Assembly: GCA_958295775.1 (NCBI GenBank)
Contig: CATQHC010000002.1
Location: 1,221,894 to 1,285,893 of the forward strand
DNA length: 64,000 nt
From: Chloroflexota bacterium
GTDB lineage: Bacteria; Chloroflexota; UBA11872; VXOZ01
Reading direction: 5' to 3'
The notes under the pieces are model-generated. The model saw only the letters and a program-made list of their open reading frames with translations, searched no databases and was not told the DNA's origin. Within the stretch, counting starts at the first letter, position 1, and every line of letters begins with the position of its first letter. Position numbers and translations under genes: made by a program. This document shows positions 1 through 8,418 of this stretch, in pieces.

Positions 1-820
1 CAGTTATCGCGTCGTCGTCGCTACCTCCGGCAATGACCTCGCTCTGCACCCGGTACGTCGTCCACCGCCAGCCCTCGGCCAGCAGCACCGCGTGTTCGGC
101 TACCTGCTCCAACGGTGAAAACCTGCTCCAGCCGCGATACTGCCGCTCCAAATCTGAGAAGGAACCCGCACGGTCAATCAGATTGGGCAGATCATCTGGC
201 GCAATATAGGCATAATAACGGCCCTCAGGGAAGTCTAGCAGCGTCGGCGCCATGCGGTGCCCGCCTAGGTGGCTGCAACGCCAGACACGCAACGTGTCCG
301 GCTGGGAGCGCACGTAATCCTCCCGCAGTTCACGATAAATCTCAAAACCGAAGGTGGCGCAGCAGCGGTCCCGGCTGCCGTGGTTGCATACCAGTAGCTC
401 GCGTATATGAGCGGTCGCCTGCCGGTATTCCGCAAAACGCTGCATATCGTTTGGCGTGTAGAGCAGCGCCTCAACTACTGCCGGCAGGGAAGCCGCGGGC
501 ACGAGGAATTCTTGCTTCCCGTAGGTCGGCGACTGCTCGTCCGTGTGCGCAAAGTAGAACACCCGGGTAAGTCCCGCGCGGGCATACTCGGCGTCCGGCA
601 TGAGACCGGTGACGCGCGGCTCGATGCCGTCCGCTAACGCCCGCTCTAGTATGGTGCGAACTTCAGCCGGAAACGTGGCAGATTCAGTCACTTCGCGGTC
701 CCACGGCAACGCGCACTCCATGACCAGATGCGCAAGGTGCGTCGGCGCGGTTCCCACAGGATTAAACCCTGTCGCCCGCGCCACGCGCGAACAGAATGCC
801 GTCGCTGCGTTGCTCGCCAC
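1..820 (-). CDS. Sucrase/ferredoxin-like [2Fe-2S] protein (Aim32/Suc_Fer family), 3' end cut by the window edge
   Basis: An uninterrupted minus-strand frame runs from a GTG at 820 to the left edge (273 codons, no stop). An in-frame TAA lies six codons upstream and a GAGGTGG Shine-Dalgarno stretch precedes the GTG, so the start is well fixed. The N-terminal part carries the family pattern FCSRVARATGFNPVGTAP followed by ALPWDRE. The middle carries VCNHGSRDRCC and then RCSHLGGHR. Spacing of the metal-ligand pairs (Cys-x8-Cys and His-x3-His) matches thioredoxin-fold [2Fe-2S] proteins of the Suc_Fer/Aim32 type, which are soluble and of uncertain role (redox or Fe-S handling). The gene is divergent from the cytochrome c maturation cluster. 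The family call is from motifs recognised by eye. Confidence 0.85.
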   Translation of the reverse strand, partial: MASNAATAFCSRVARATGFNPVGTAPTHLAHLVMECALPWDREVTESATFPAEVRTILERALADGIEPRVTGLMPDAEYARAGLTRVFYFAHTDEQSPTYGKQEFLVPAASLPAVVEALLYTPNDMQRFAEYRQATAHIRELLVCNHGSRDRCCATFGFEIYRELREDYVRSQPDTLRVWRCSHLGGHRMAPTLLDFPEGRYYAYIAPDDLPNLIDRAGSFSDLERQYRGWSRFSPLEQVAEHAVLLAEGWRWTTYRVQSEVIAGGSDDDAIT

Positions 821-1077
821 TGCCCACCTCTTCCCAAATTAATTCGCTACTAAAACTCGCTCGTTGCGGACCCGTCCACTGTCCTGGCGAGCGTCAAGCG
901 AGCCCGATCGGAGACATTGATTTTGCCCGACACAGAGCCCGTCAATGACACGACTGTTCTAGCGGCTCTTCACGCTTTACCAGAATGTCGTCCCAGGCAC
1001 ACTTTCTACCGGTTTACCATGCTACACTAGCAAGGAAAAACCTGGAGGGCAACGCGGCATAGAGGAATGCGCCGAGT

Positions 1078-1584
1078 GTGAGCACGATAGACCTTCTCCG
1101 TGTCGCGCTGCGCTGGGTGCACCTGACTGCAGCCGTGGTGTGGATAGGCGGCACGCTCTTCTACGTCTTGGCGATACAACCGTCACTAGACACGGAGGAG
1201 AAGGCTGCTGGTTGGCGGACAATTCGCCAGGGGGTCGAGCGACAGTTTCATGAGATCGTGCAGGTATGCATTTGGACGTTCTTCATATCCGGCGCCATCC
1301 TGACGTACGACCGCTTGACGTCCGTAAATCCGGGCCTGGACTACATAGCCGCCCTGGTGGTTAAGGTACTATTGGTACTGTGGATGGTATACATTTCCGG
1401 CGGACTGCGACGGTCGGGAGCCCGCAAGCCAATTGGCTCAGCGAAAAAGAAGCCATCCTCTGCCGGGAGCGTATTCCAGCGGCTGCGTTCGCCGGTGCTT
1501 CAAATCGCCATAATCGGCGTCATTGTATTGTTGCTGGCCGATCTCCTTAAGGTCTTGGCGGAGAACGCGCTGGGTCCCCTCTAA
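1078..1584 (+). CDS. CopD-like four-helix membrane protein
   Basis: This 168-residue protein is almost wholly hydrophobic, with about four membrane helices (near residues 10-32, 58-78, 85-105 and 138-158). The opening LRWVHLTAAVVWIGGTLFYV, with a His and Trp in the first helix, is typical of the CopD/DUF2269 superfamily. Members of that group are linked to copper or haem handling in the membrane, with no settled reaction. The GTG start is preceded by a GAGG stretch about 12 bases upstream. It is the first plus-strand gene before ccmE, only 20 bases away, so a role in metal or haem supply to cytochrome c assembly is plausible but inferred. An ORF on the other strand of the same stretch is not believed. 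Confidence 0.7.
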   Translation: MSTIDLLRVALRWVHLTAAVVWIGGTLFYVLAIQPSLDTEEKAAGWRTIRQGVERQFHEIVQVCIWTFFISGAILTYDRLTSVNPGLDYIAALVVKVLLVLWMVYISGGLRRSGARKPIGSAKKKPSSAGSVFQRLRSPVLQIAIIGVIVLLLADLLKVLAENALGPL

Positions 1585-1604
1585 AGTGACGGAAGACGAG
1601 TTCA

Positions 1605-2069
1605 ATGGCAGAAGACGTTGTGGTAGCACGCGCAGGCGGGAGTAGCCGTCGCGCGTTCGACGTTAAGATCATCGTGGGCGGTATCGTCATCCTCTTGGCG
1701 GTGGCCTATTTGGTCGTGGCCGCGCTGCCAGCGGGGACCGCGTACTATTTGACGGTGAGCGAATTGGCTGATATGGGCGAACGCGCACAGACCCAGCAGA
1801 CACGCGTTTCGGGCAACGTGGTGCCGGGTACCATCGTGCGCAGCGCCGACTCCCAGGACATTCGCTTCCAGGTTGAAGATGAAAGCGGCCGGCTCACTGT
1901 CATGTACAGTGGTGTTGTTCCCGACATCTTTGGCGACCACACGCAGGTCGTTGTGGAAGGCACGCTCGGGGAGGATGGCATTTACAGCGCCGAAGTCCTC
2001 TTGGCCAAGTGCCCGTCGCGGTTCGAGGAAGCCGTCCCAACCGGCAGTGAATACACGGAACCCGGGTAG
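1605..2069 (+). CDS. ccmE: Cytochrome c maturation haem chaperone CcmE, Cys-type
   Basis: CcmE is the membrane-anchored OB-fold chaperone that carries haem covalently from CcmABCD to CcmF/CcmH. The 154-residue protein has one membrane helix (about 21-43), then a beta-rich domain with the family strings VSGNVVPGTI and VVVEGTL. Haem-binding segment: Cys136 (bases 2010-2012) sits in LLAKCPSRF where E. coli has His in a HxxxY motif. Cys-type CcmE with CxxxY is known from archaea, sulfate reducers and some Gram-positives. Here the fourth position after Cys is Phe140 rather than Tyr, which is unusual. ATG start with a GGAAGACGAG stretch upstream. It lies between the CopD-like gene and a YbjQ-like gene, upstream of ccmF. 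Confidence 0.9.
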   Translation: MAEDVVVARAGGSSRRAFDVKIIVGGIVILLAVAYLVVAALPAGTAYYLTVSELADMGERAQTQQTRVSGNVVPGTIVRSADSQDIRFQVEDESGRLTVMYSGVVPDIFGDHTQVVVEGTLGEDGIYSAEVLLAKCPSRFEEAVPTGSEYTEPG

Positions 2070-2324
2070 GAGCCAGCGTGAATGTGTATTCGCAGGCCGC
2101 TGCGCCGGACGAAAGAGGGTAGCAACCTGACCGCTCATCCTTGCAGACGGGATGGGCGGTAACTTTGTGAACGAGAGTGCTTGAAAGAGCTTCCAAATAA
2201 TGCAACTTTGAGCGCACCGCAGTTGTCGGGCATCGGCAATACGCCAATTGCTTGCTGAGTGTCACTCTTGGCAGGGGGGGCGCACCAGACTCGTCAGCAG
2301 AAGAGGGCTTGGAGATAGGGAACA

Positions 2325-2648
2325 ATGATTATTGCGACGACGACACAGATTCCGGGTAAGCGCGTGACCGCCGTAAAGGGCCTCGTGCAAGGCAACACTA
2401 TTCGTTCTCGGCACGTGGGACGGGACATCATGGCGGCATTCCGGAATATTGTCGGCGGAGAAATCGCCGAGTATACGCGGCTCATGACAGAATCTCGCAA
2501 ACAGGCCACGGACCGCATGGTGGCTGAGGCGGAAGGGCTGGGCGCAAACGCGGTGATCGGTGTCCGGTTTGCTACTTCGATGGTGATGTCAGGGGCATCG
2601 GAGTTGTTGGCCTACGGCACTGCGGTAAACGTTGAGGATGAAGCCTAG
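2325..2648 (+). CDS. YbjQ/UPF0145-family protein
   Basis: A 107-residue soluble protein of the YbjQ (UPF0145, 'heavy-metal-binding domain') family. It shows the N-terminal TTTQIPGKRV, the central GRDIMAAFRNIVGGEI with EYTRLMTESR, and the C-terminal EAEGLGANAVIGVRF. Length is normal for the family (100-110). Members form pentameric rings; a metal or ligand role is suggested but no reaction is known. ATG start, with a weak purine-rich stretch (GGAGATAGGGA) upstream. It interrupts the ccmE-ccmF spacing (255 bases before, 264 after), so it may be a separate transcription unit rather than part of haem delivery. Confidence 0.85.
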   Translation: MIIATTTQIPGKRVTAVKGLVQGNTIRSRHVGRDIMAAFRNIVGGEIAEYTRLMTESRKQATDRMVAEAEGLGANAVIGVRFATSMVMSGASELLAYGTAVNVEDEA

Positions 2649-2912
2649 TCTAGCGGGGCTTGCCACAGCAGGACTTCCGAACAGCACACTCCGGTTACGG
2701 GCGCATGCTCGATTCTTTGTTGCCCTCCTATAGACCAAGATGAGTCTTTACTCAGCCAATCTTCCAATGCGGTGTGGCATGCCAATGTGGCATTATGTAA
2801 AGCAGTATTCTGTGCAGTCCGCCGGTAAGGGCGTGATGAATGTCATGAGACACCAAGACCTCGCTGGGAGCGCGCGGCTAGCTGAATGCCATCACTGTGA
2901 GAACGAGACACG

Positions 2913-4928
2913 ATGACGGCAAACATCGGTACGGCCTTGCTCTTCATCGCTTTCTTGGCAGCCCTCTACGGCGCGGTCGCGTCTGTGCTGGGAGCACGGC
3001 TGCGGGTGCCGGAGTTGGTTGTGAGCGCGCGCAACGCCGTGATTGCCGTTGCCGCCCTCGTGGCGCTGGCCGCGCTCACCCTCATGTACGCCTTCGTAAC
3101 GCATGACTTCAGTCTGAAGTACGTTGTCGCCCAAACGACCCGAGCTCAGCCATGGCCCTACCTCTTCAGCGGCTTCTACGGCGGTCAGGCGGGCTCCCTG
3201 CTCTACTGGTCACTCACGCTGGCGTTGCTCTCAACGGTGGTTGTGCTGGTTCATTTTCGCTCGGACCGGCAGCTCATTCCCTATGTCATTACCGTCCTCT
3301 TGACCATCGAATCGTTCTTTCTCGTAGTGTTGAACTTCATCTCGTCGCCATTCGAGACGGTGTTCCCCGTGCCGCCCGACGGGCGCGGTCTCAACCCGCT
3401 GCTGCAAGATCCCGGCATGCTGATACACCCGCCTATGCTGCTTGCCGGGTACATGAGCGTTTCCATCCCGTTTGCCTTCGGCATAGCCGCGTTAATAACG
3501 GGCCAGGTGAATAACCGCTGGCTCCAGGCTACGCGCCATTGGGCGCTGCTGGCCTGGCTCTTTCTTTCGCTCGGCAACCTGCTGGGCGCATGGTGGGCCT
3601 ACCACGTCCTCGGCTGGGGCGGTTACTGGGGGTGGGACCCGGTGGAGAATGTCGCGATCTTGCCCTGGTTCGCCATGACTGCCTACGTGCACTCGGTGCT
3701 GGTGCAAGAGCGGCGCGGCATGCTCAAAGTTTGGAACATGGTCCTCATCATCGTGGCCTTCAACTTGGCTGTTTTCGGGACGTTCGTGGTGCGGAGCGGT
3801 ATCCTGGCTTCCGTTCACTCCTTTGCCGTATCCGAAATCGGGCCGTACTTCTTTGGGTTCCTGGCCGTTAGCCTGATCGTCTCACTCACCCTGCTCATGC
3901 TGCGCTTGCCCCAACTGCGCGACGAGCATAACTTCGACTCCATGCTGTCCCGCGAGGCAACTTTTCTCTTCAACAACCTACTCTTGGTGGCGGTCATTTG
4001 CGTCACTTTCCTCGGCGTGATCTTTCCGCTGCTCTCGGACGCCGTCCAAGGACGGCAAATCAACGTCGGTCCTCCTTTCTACCAGCAGGTAAACGGGCCG
4101 CTGTTGCTTGCCTTGGTCGCGCTCATGGGCTTTGGCATGTTGGTTCCGTGGCGACGCGGCGCGGCGCGGGCCCTCTTTCGCGGACTCCGTATCACGTTGA
4201 TTGGCGCGGCTGTGATTACCACTGCCGCTGTCGTGCTCGGCGCGCGCTCGCCCTGGACGATCCTCAGCATCGCCGCCTGTGCCTTTGCGCTCATTGTGGC
4301 CCTCAGGGAGTTCCACCGCACGGCCATTGCCCTCATGCGGGCGCAGCAGACGCCGTATCCCGCCGCACTGCTCGCGGTCTTTCGCTACAATCGCCGCCGC
4401 TACGGCGGGTATCTCGTCCACGTCGGGATCGCGATCATGGGCCTGGCCATCATTGGTTCCTCCTTCTTTCAAGCGGAGCGATCCGTGAGCATGCGTCCCG
4501 GCCAGAGCGTGGCGGTCGGCCAATACACCGTGGCGTACCAGGGCCTCACCACGTGGAACGAGCCGGGCAAGCAACGAACCATTGCGTCCCTGCTGGTGCG
4601 CAATGCCAACCAGTCGTTTGAAGTCGCGCCGCAAAAGGTTGTCTACCAGAACTGGGAAGATCAGCCGATCAGTGAGGTCGTAATCAAGACGGTCTATCCG
4701 CAATTCGACGACGTGTACATTGTAATGGCGGCTTATGGCGAAGACGGCACGGCGAGTTTTCACATTTTCGTGAACCCGCTGGTGGCGTTCCTCTGGCTCG
4801 GCGGCGCGCTCCTCGTGCTCGGAGGGCTCATCTCATGGTGGCCGTCTCCAGTGACTTCGCCGACGACGGCGCCAGCGGCCGCTAACGTACGTGCCCGCCG
4901 CTTGACGCCGGACACGGTCTCGTCCTAG
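2913..4928 (+). CDS. ccmF: Haem lyase subunit CcmF
   Basis: A 671-residue polytopic membrane protein with the complete CcmF signature. The tryptophan-rich WWD stretch GWGGYWGWDPVENVAILPWF lies about residues 230-249, followed by the long CcmF C-terminal half with a periplasmic domain before a last helix near the end. Conserved histidines occur in the LIHPPML and VHSFAVSE regions. CcmF with CcmH takes haem from holo-CcmE and attaches it to the CxxCH of apocytochrome c on the outer face of the membrane. Length is normal (about 630-680). ATG start with GAGAACGAG upstream. The next gene, ccmH, starts 12 bases after the stop, so the two are co-transcribed. Confidence 0.95.
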   Translation: MTANIGTALLFIAFLAALYGAVASVLGARLRVPELVVSARNAVIAVAALVALAALTLMYAFVTHDFSLKYVVAQTTRAQPWPYLFSGFYGGQAGSLLYWSLTLALLSTVVVLVHFRSDRQLIPYVITVLLTIESFFLVVLNFISSPFETVFPVPPDGRGLNPLLQDPGMLIHPPMLLAGYMSVSIPFAFGIAALITGQVNNRWLQATRHWALLAWLFLSLGNLLGAWWAYHVLGWGGYWGWDPVENVAILPWFAMTAYVHSVLVQERRGMLKVWNMVLIIVAFNLAVFGTFVVRSGILASVHSFAVSEIGPYFFGFLAVSLIVSLTLLMLRLPQLRDEHNFDSMLSREATFLFNNLLLVAVICVTFLGVIFPLLSDAVQGRQINVGPPFYQQVNGPLLLALVALMGFGMLVPWRRGAARALFRGLRITLIGAAVITTAAVVLGARSPWTILSIAACAFALIVALREFHRTAIALMRAQQTPYPAALLAVFRYNRRRYGGYLVHVGIAIMGLAIIGSSFFQAERSVSMRPGQSVAVGQYTVAYQGLTTWNEPGKQRTIASLLVRNANQSFEVAPQKVVYQNWEDQPISEVVIKTVYPQFDDVYIVMAAYGEDGTASFHIFVNPLVAFLWLGGALLVLGGLISWWPSPVTSPTTAPAAANVRARRLTPDTVSS

Positions 4929-4940
4929 GGGGGCTACCGA

Positions 4941-5543
4941 ATGGATTACCCTGTCACTCAAGAGAATCGAACGGTAGGACACCGATTCGCTGTTGGGAGC
5001 GGAGCAATCAACTTTGCTGTGACATTGGCCAAGGCTTACTCATTCCCGACGACAGCCTTGGCCGCGCTCTTGCTGGCCGCGCTGCTCCTCCACACCGGAC
5101 TGGCCGCGACCTCAGCCGCTACCATCGACGAAGAAACTGTGGAAATCGCCAAGCAGCTCAAGTGTCCGGTCTGCCAGAACGTGCCGGTCGCCTACTCACA
5201 ATCGCAACTTGCAGGCGAGATGCGCCAGGTGATTCGCGAGAAGGTGGCGCAAGGCGAGAGCGAGGACGCCATCATCCAATACTTTGTGGACCGCTACGGC
5301 GAGGACGTGTTGTTGGAACCCCGGCGGGAAGGTTTCGGTCTCTTGCTCTGGGTTACATCTTTCGGCGTCGTGATATTCGGCGCGGTCGTCGTTGCCATCG
5401 TGCTCTGGAACTGGAGCCAGGCCCGCCCCGTGTCAAGGCCCGTCGCAGCAACGCCGACAGACTCCGACACGCCGGCGTCCGGCGAACTCGAGCAACTCTT
5501 TGAGGATGAGTACGCGCGCTACAAGCAGGGCAAGCGGACATGA
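4941..5543 (+). CDS. ccmH: Cytochrome c maturation thiol protein CcmH/CycL
   Basis: A 200-residue CcmH. It has an N-terminal hydrophobic segment (about residues 38-58), then the catalytic thiol motif KQLKCPVCQNVPVAYSQS (Cys-x2-Cys), the three-helix fold with EMRQVIREKV and QYFVDRYGEDVLLEP, and a second membrane helix (about 142-166). CcmH reduces or holds the apocytochrome c thiols for CcmF. The ATG lies just after GGGGGCTACCGA. The first 35 residues are poorly conserved in character, so a later start is possible. The stop overlaps the next start (ATGA at 5540), indicating translational coupling with the CcmI-like/propeller gene. No CcmG thioredoxin is seen in the window. Confidence 0.93.
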   Translation: MDYPVTQENRTVGHRFAVGSGAINFAVTLAKAYSFPTTALAALLLAALLLHTGLAATSAATIDEETVEIAKQLKCPVCQNVPVAYSQSQLAGEMRQVIREKVAQGESEDAIIQYFVDRYGEDVLLEPRREGFGLLLWVTSFGVVIFGAVVVAIVLWNWSQARPVSRPVAATPTDSDTPASGELEQLFEDEYARYKQGKRT

Positions 5544-6844
5544 GCATTGTCGTGTTTGGCAGCGTGTTCGGTGCGGCTGCGTTGCTTTGGATTCTCTGGC
5601 CGCTCGTGCGGCGCAACGGATTTTCCACGTCGGCCCGGGAAGAGAGCATCCGCGATGACCTTGCGGAACGCACGCTGTTGCTCTATCAAGAGCTCGAGGA
5701 ATTAGACCTGGAGCACGAGCAAGGCGACCTCACCGCGGACGAATACGCGAGTTTGCGCGAGGCACAGAAGCAGCGTGTGCTTGCACTCCTGGAGTCCCGC
5801 CAGCGGGAATCAGAAGCGCTTAGCGGCGCCGCCGCCAGCGGCGATCCCAACGCGATGAGCGACGCGATTGAACGAGAAATCCTGCGCATTCGCGCGCGGC
5901 GCCGGGGACAGCAGGGCATCTCTGACGGCTCGCAGCCTAATGAGCAAGCCCTGTCACCCCTGGGATCACGAAAACTGCGCTGGCTGTGGCTTGGTGTGCC
6001 CGCCGCCCTCGTGCTGCTTGCGTTTGGCGCCATCTTCCAACTCTACCAGTCCTCCGCCCGTATCCTCACCGAGCAAACCCCCATCGTTCAGATTGACGTG
6101 TCGGAACTCGTGGGCTTTGCCTACGTCGGCCCCGACCACGTGCTGCTGGCAAGCGCGAGTGGCCTCCGGGAGAGCCGCGACGGCGGACGCACGTGGGTGG
6201 AGACCGCTCGGGACGTCGCGCCTGCCGCTATGGCAGTGTCGCCTGCAGGCGCCGGCTACGTATACCTTTTCACAGAAAATAGCGTGCACATTACTTCAGA
6301 CGCCGGACAGACCTGGCAGGAAGTGCAGGGCACGTTGCCGGGCACGGACATCCTCGCTGCGGCGGTAGACCCATTCGCGCCGACCCAACTCTACGCGAGT
6401 TTTGCCGAGACCGGGCTACACCGCTCGCGGGATGGCGGCGCCACGTGGGAACCGGTGCCCACGCCTGATGACGAGACGATTGTGGCAATCCTGGTTGGCG
6501 ACGTGCCGCCGCTGGTCTTCATTGCGCGGGAATCGGGCAGAGTGCAAGTGAGCAGCGACGAGGGTGAAACGTGGGCAGCCGCCAGCGGCGCCGTCACAAT
6601 GGCGCTGCGCGGGCCGGTGCGCGCGCTGTCCGGCGCAGCGGACGGCAGCATGCTATTCGCGGCGTCCCATACCGGCCTGTACATGTCCACGTCGGCCGGG
6701 CAGACGTGGGTAGACCTCCCGTTGCGCAAGCCGCTGACCGCAGTTACAGTAGACCCAGCTACGCCTCGGACAGTACTGGCCGTCACGGAGTCAGGCGCAG
6801 TGTACCGCAGCACCGACGGCGGCATCGCTTGGAGAGACGAGTGA
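5540..6844 (+). CDS. CcmI-like membrane protein fused to an Asp-box beta-propeller
   Basis: A 434-residue protein coupled to ccmH by a 4-base overlap. Residues 1-22 form a membrane helix. Residues 47-84 form a CcmI-like amphipathic region ending in DLTADEYASLREAQKQRV. A second helix lies at about 147-168. The rest is an extracytoplasmic beta-propeller with six Asp-box motifs, at about 212 (SRDGGRTW), 252 (TSDAGQTW), 296 (SRDGGATW), 338 (SSDEGETW), 383 (STSAGQTW) and 424 (STDGGIAW). Classical CcmI carries TPR repeats for apocytochrome chaperoning; here a sortilin/Ycf48-type propeller occupies that place. A role as an alternative apocytochrome-binding domain is inferred from position and topology only. 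Confidence 0.8.
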   Translation: MSIVVFGSVFGAAALLWILWPLVRRNGFSTSAREESIRDDLAERTLLLYQELEELDLEHEQGDLTADEYASLREAQKQRVLALLESRQRESEALSGAAASGDPNAMSDAIEREILRIRARRRGQQGISDGSQPNEQALSPLGSRKLRWLWLGVPAALVLLAFGAIFQLYQSSARILTEQTPIVQIDVSELVGFAYVGPDHVLLASASGLRESRDGGRTWVETARDVAPAAMAVSPAGAGYVYLFTENSVHITSDAGQTWQEVQGTLPGTDILAAAVDPFAPTQLYASFAETGLHRSRDGGATWEPVPTPDDETIVAILVGDVPPLVFIARESGRVQVSSDEGETWAAASGAVTMALRGPVRALSGAADGSMLFAASHTGLYMSTSAGQTWVDLPLRKPLTAVTVDPATPRTVLAVTESGAVYRSTDGGIAWRDE

Positions 6845-8418
6845 TGGCGCGAGCCGCGCAGAGAAATTCAGCGAGTATCGTCGACGATGCGTCTCTCCAG
6901 CCAAGGCGACCACCTCTCAACACACTATTCCCGCCATTCCCGGGCAAACGAGAGCCTGACATGGCGTTCGATTCATCATCCTCACATTGGGGGCAATCTC
7001 TCGACGCAACAAATCCTTCGTTTCCCCAAATGCGAGAAACTGCTGAGGCAGGTAGTTCGTCATTCCCACACAAGCCGGCATCCGCGGGCGCACGTAGTCC
7101 GTCATTCCCGCTTGCGCGGGAGTCCATCTTTGCCGGCCCTGCTGGTGAGGCAAGAACCAATAGCCGTTCGTCACTTTCACACGCCTTGCCTCTCATTCGC
7201 GGGGCAGCGTGCCTCTTGCTCGGCATATTACTGTTCCTCTTGCTCTCTACCACAATCGCGGCGGCGGAGAATGGCGTCATCACCGGTACGGTCATCAACG
7301 GCACCGAGGACGGCAGCGCGCCTGCGGACGTAGCAGTAACCCTCTACTACCTGCGCAACGGCGAGATTGTGGAACAACGCACGCAGGTCACCGACGCTGC
7401 GGGCGTGTACCGCTTTACTGAGATTTCCACAGAGCCCTCGCTGACATTCGTGGTTGTGGCTGCCTACGGGCAAGTGCCCTACAACTCCCCAGAGCTGCAA
7501 TTCGCGGAGAGTACGGAAATCCAGGCGCCGCCGCTCACCGTGTTTGAAGCTAGCCAGGATGCGAGCGTGGTGCGAGTGGTCACCGATGTGCTATTTGTCG
7601 CCCCGGGGGAAGAAGGAAGCGGCATGCTCGGCGTAATCGAGGTTGTGAGACTCGCGAATGACAGCGATCGCACCTACCTCGCAACCGGCGTTGCCGGCGG
7701 CGGCGCGCCGATGAACGTGCTCCGTTTCGCACTTCCTGCCGACGCAGAGGACCTCACGATGCTCAGCGGCCTCAATGCGCAGAATGTGGTGCAGATCGAT
7801 CGCGGCTTCGGCGTCTTCATGCCGCTGCTGCCGGGCGAACGCGAAGTAGCCTTCGGCTATCAAATCCCTTACTCCGGCAGTACGCTGGAACTGAACAAGC
7901 GCACCGTCTATCCCACCGACCATTTCGCTATTCTTGCGCTCGAAGAACATGCGCTGCAATTCAATTCAAGTCAACTTGAAGTGCATGCCACGCCAATCGG
8001 CGACCGCCGCTACTTGGTGGGCGCCGCAAACTCTCTGACAGCGCGCGCGGACGTGAGCGTGCAAGTCGCAGGCTTGCCTGCGCCATCCCTGCAAGTCCGG
8101 TTCGAGCGCCTCTTCGCTCGTGTCCGCGCTGCTCAAGCGACTTTCTTCATCCTACTGGGCCTTATTCTGGTCTTGCCCGTCCTCTATGCCGTCTATCGCA
8201 TGCGCGGCGGACTGCGGCGAAGAGTTGCGCGGACCTCCGCGGTCGCTGTCGCCGCGCCGGACGCGCAAGAAGCCCTGCTCCTAGAAATAGCCCAACTCGA
8301 TGATGACTTTGCCGCGGGCGGCTTGGCTGAAGACGAGTACAGGCAATTGCGCGCGGACAAGAAGCAACGCTTGCTTGAACTCTATGGCGAGCCGGGCAGC
8401 GAGGCAGACGATGGGTGA
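6844..8418 (+). CDS. Membrane protein with carboxypeptidase-regulatory-like domain and CcmI-like C-terminal tail
   Basis: The chosen ATG at 6844 overlaps the previous stop (TGATG) and gives 524 residues. The frame stays open further upstream inside the preceding gene. The first ~110 residues are low-conservation and coincide with dispersed palindromic repeats, so the true start may be later, for example the TTG before PLIRGAACLLLGILLFLL. That segment is a signal or anchor helix followed by a beta-sandwich beginning NGVITGTVINGTEDGS (carboxypeptidase-regulatory/CarboxypepD_reg-like). A long beta-rich extracytoplasmic part follows, then a helix (ATFFILLGLILVLPVLYAVY) and a cytoplasmic tail. The tail contains GGLAEDEYRQLRADKKQRLL, which resembles the CcmI-like segment of the preceding protein. 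Its function is unknown; its place between ccmH and ccmA suggests a role in the assembly machine. Confidence 0.7.
   Translation: MARAAQRNSASIVDDASLQPRRPPLNTLFPPFPGKREPDMAFDSSSSHWGQSLDATNPSFPQMRETAEAGSSSFPHKPASAGARSPSFPLARESIFAGPAGEARTNSRSSLSHALPLIRGAACLLLGILLFLLLSTTIAAAENGVITGTVINGTEDGSAPADVAVTLYYLRNGEIVEQRTQVTDAAGVYRFTEISTEPSLTFVVVAAYGQVPYNSPELQFAESTEIQAPPLTVFEASQDASVVRVVTDVLFVAPGEEGSGMLGVIEVVRLANDSDRTYLATGVAGGGAPMNVLRFALPADAEDLTMLSGLNAQNVVQIDRGFGVFMPLLPGEREVAFGYQIPYSGSTLELNKRTVYPTDHFAILALEEHALQFNSSQLEVHATPIGDRRYLVGAANSLTARADVSVQVAGLPAPSLQVRFERLFARVRAAQATFFILLGLILVLPVLYAVYRMRGGLRRRVARTSAVAVAAPDAQEALLLEIAQLDDDFAAGGLAEDEYRQLRADKKQRLLELYGEPGSEADDG

Noticed and set aside
3978..4763. Long minus-strand open frame inside ccmF
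   Set aside because: It is the antisense shadow of a strong ccmF coding sequence. It is rich in Arg, His and Glu, with no family motif.
6571..6843. Upstream extension of the regulatory-like membrane protein frame
   Set aside because: It lies wholly inside the propeller gene in another frame. The ATG at 6844, which overlaps that gene's stop, is a better start.
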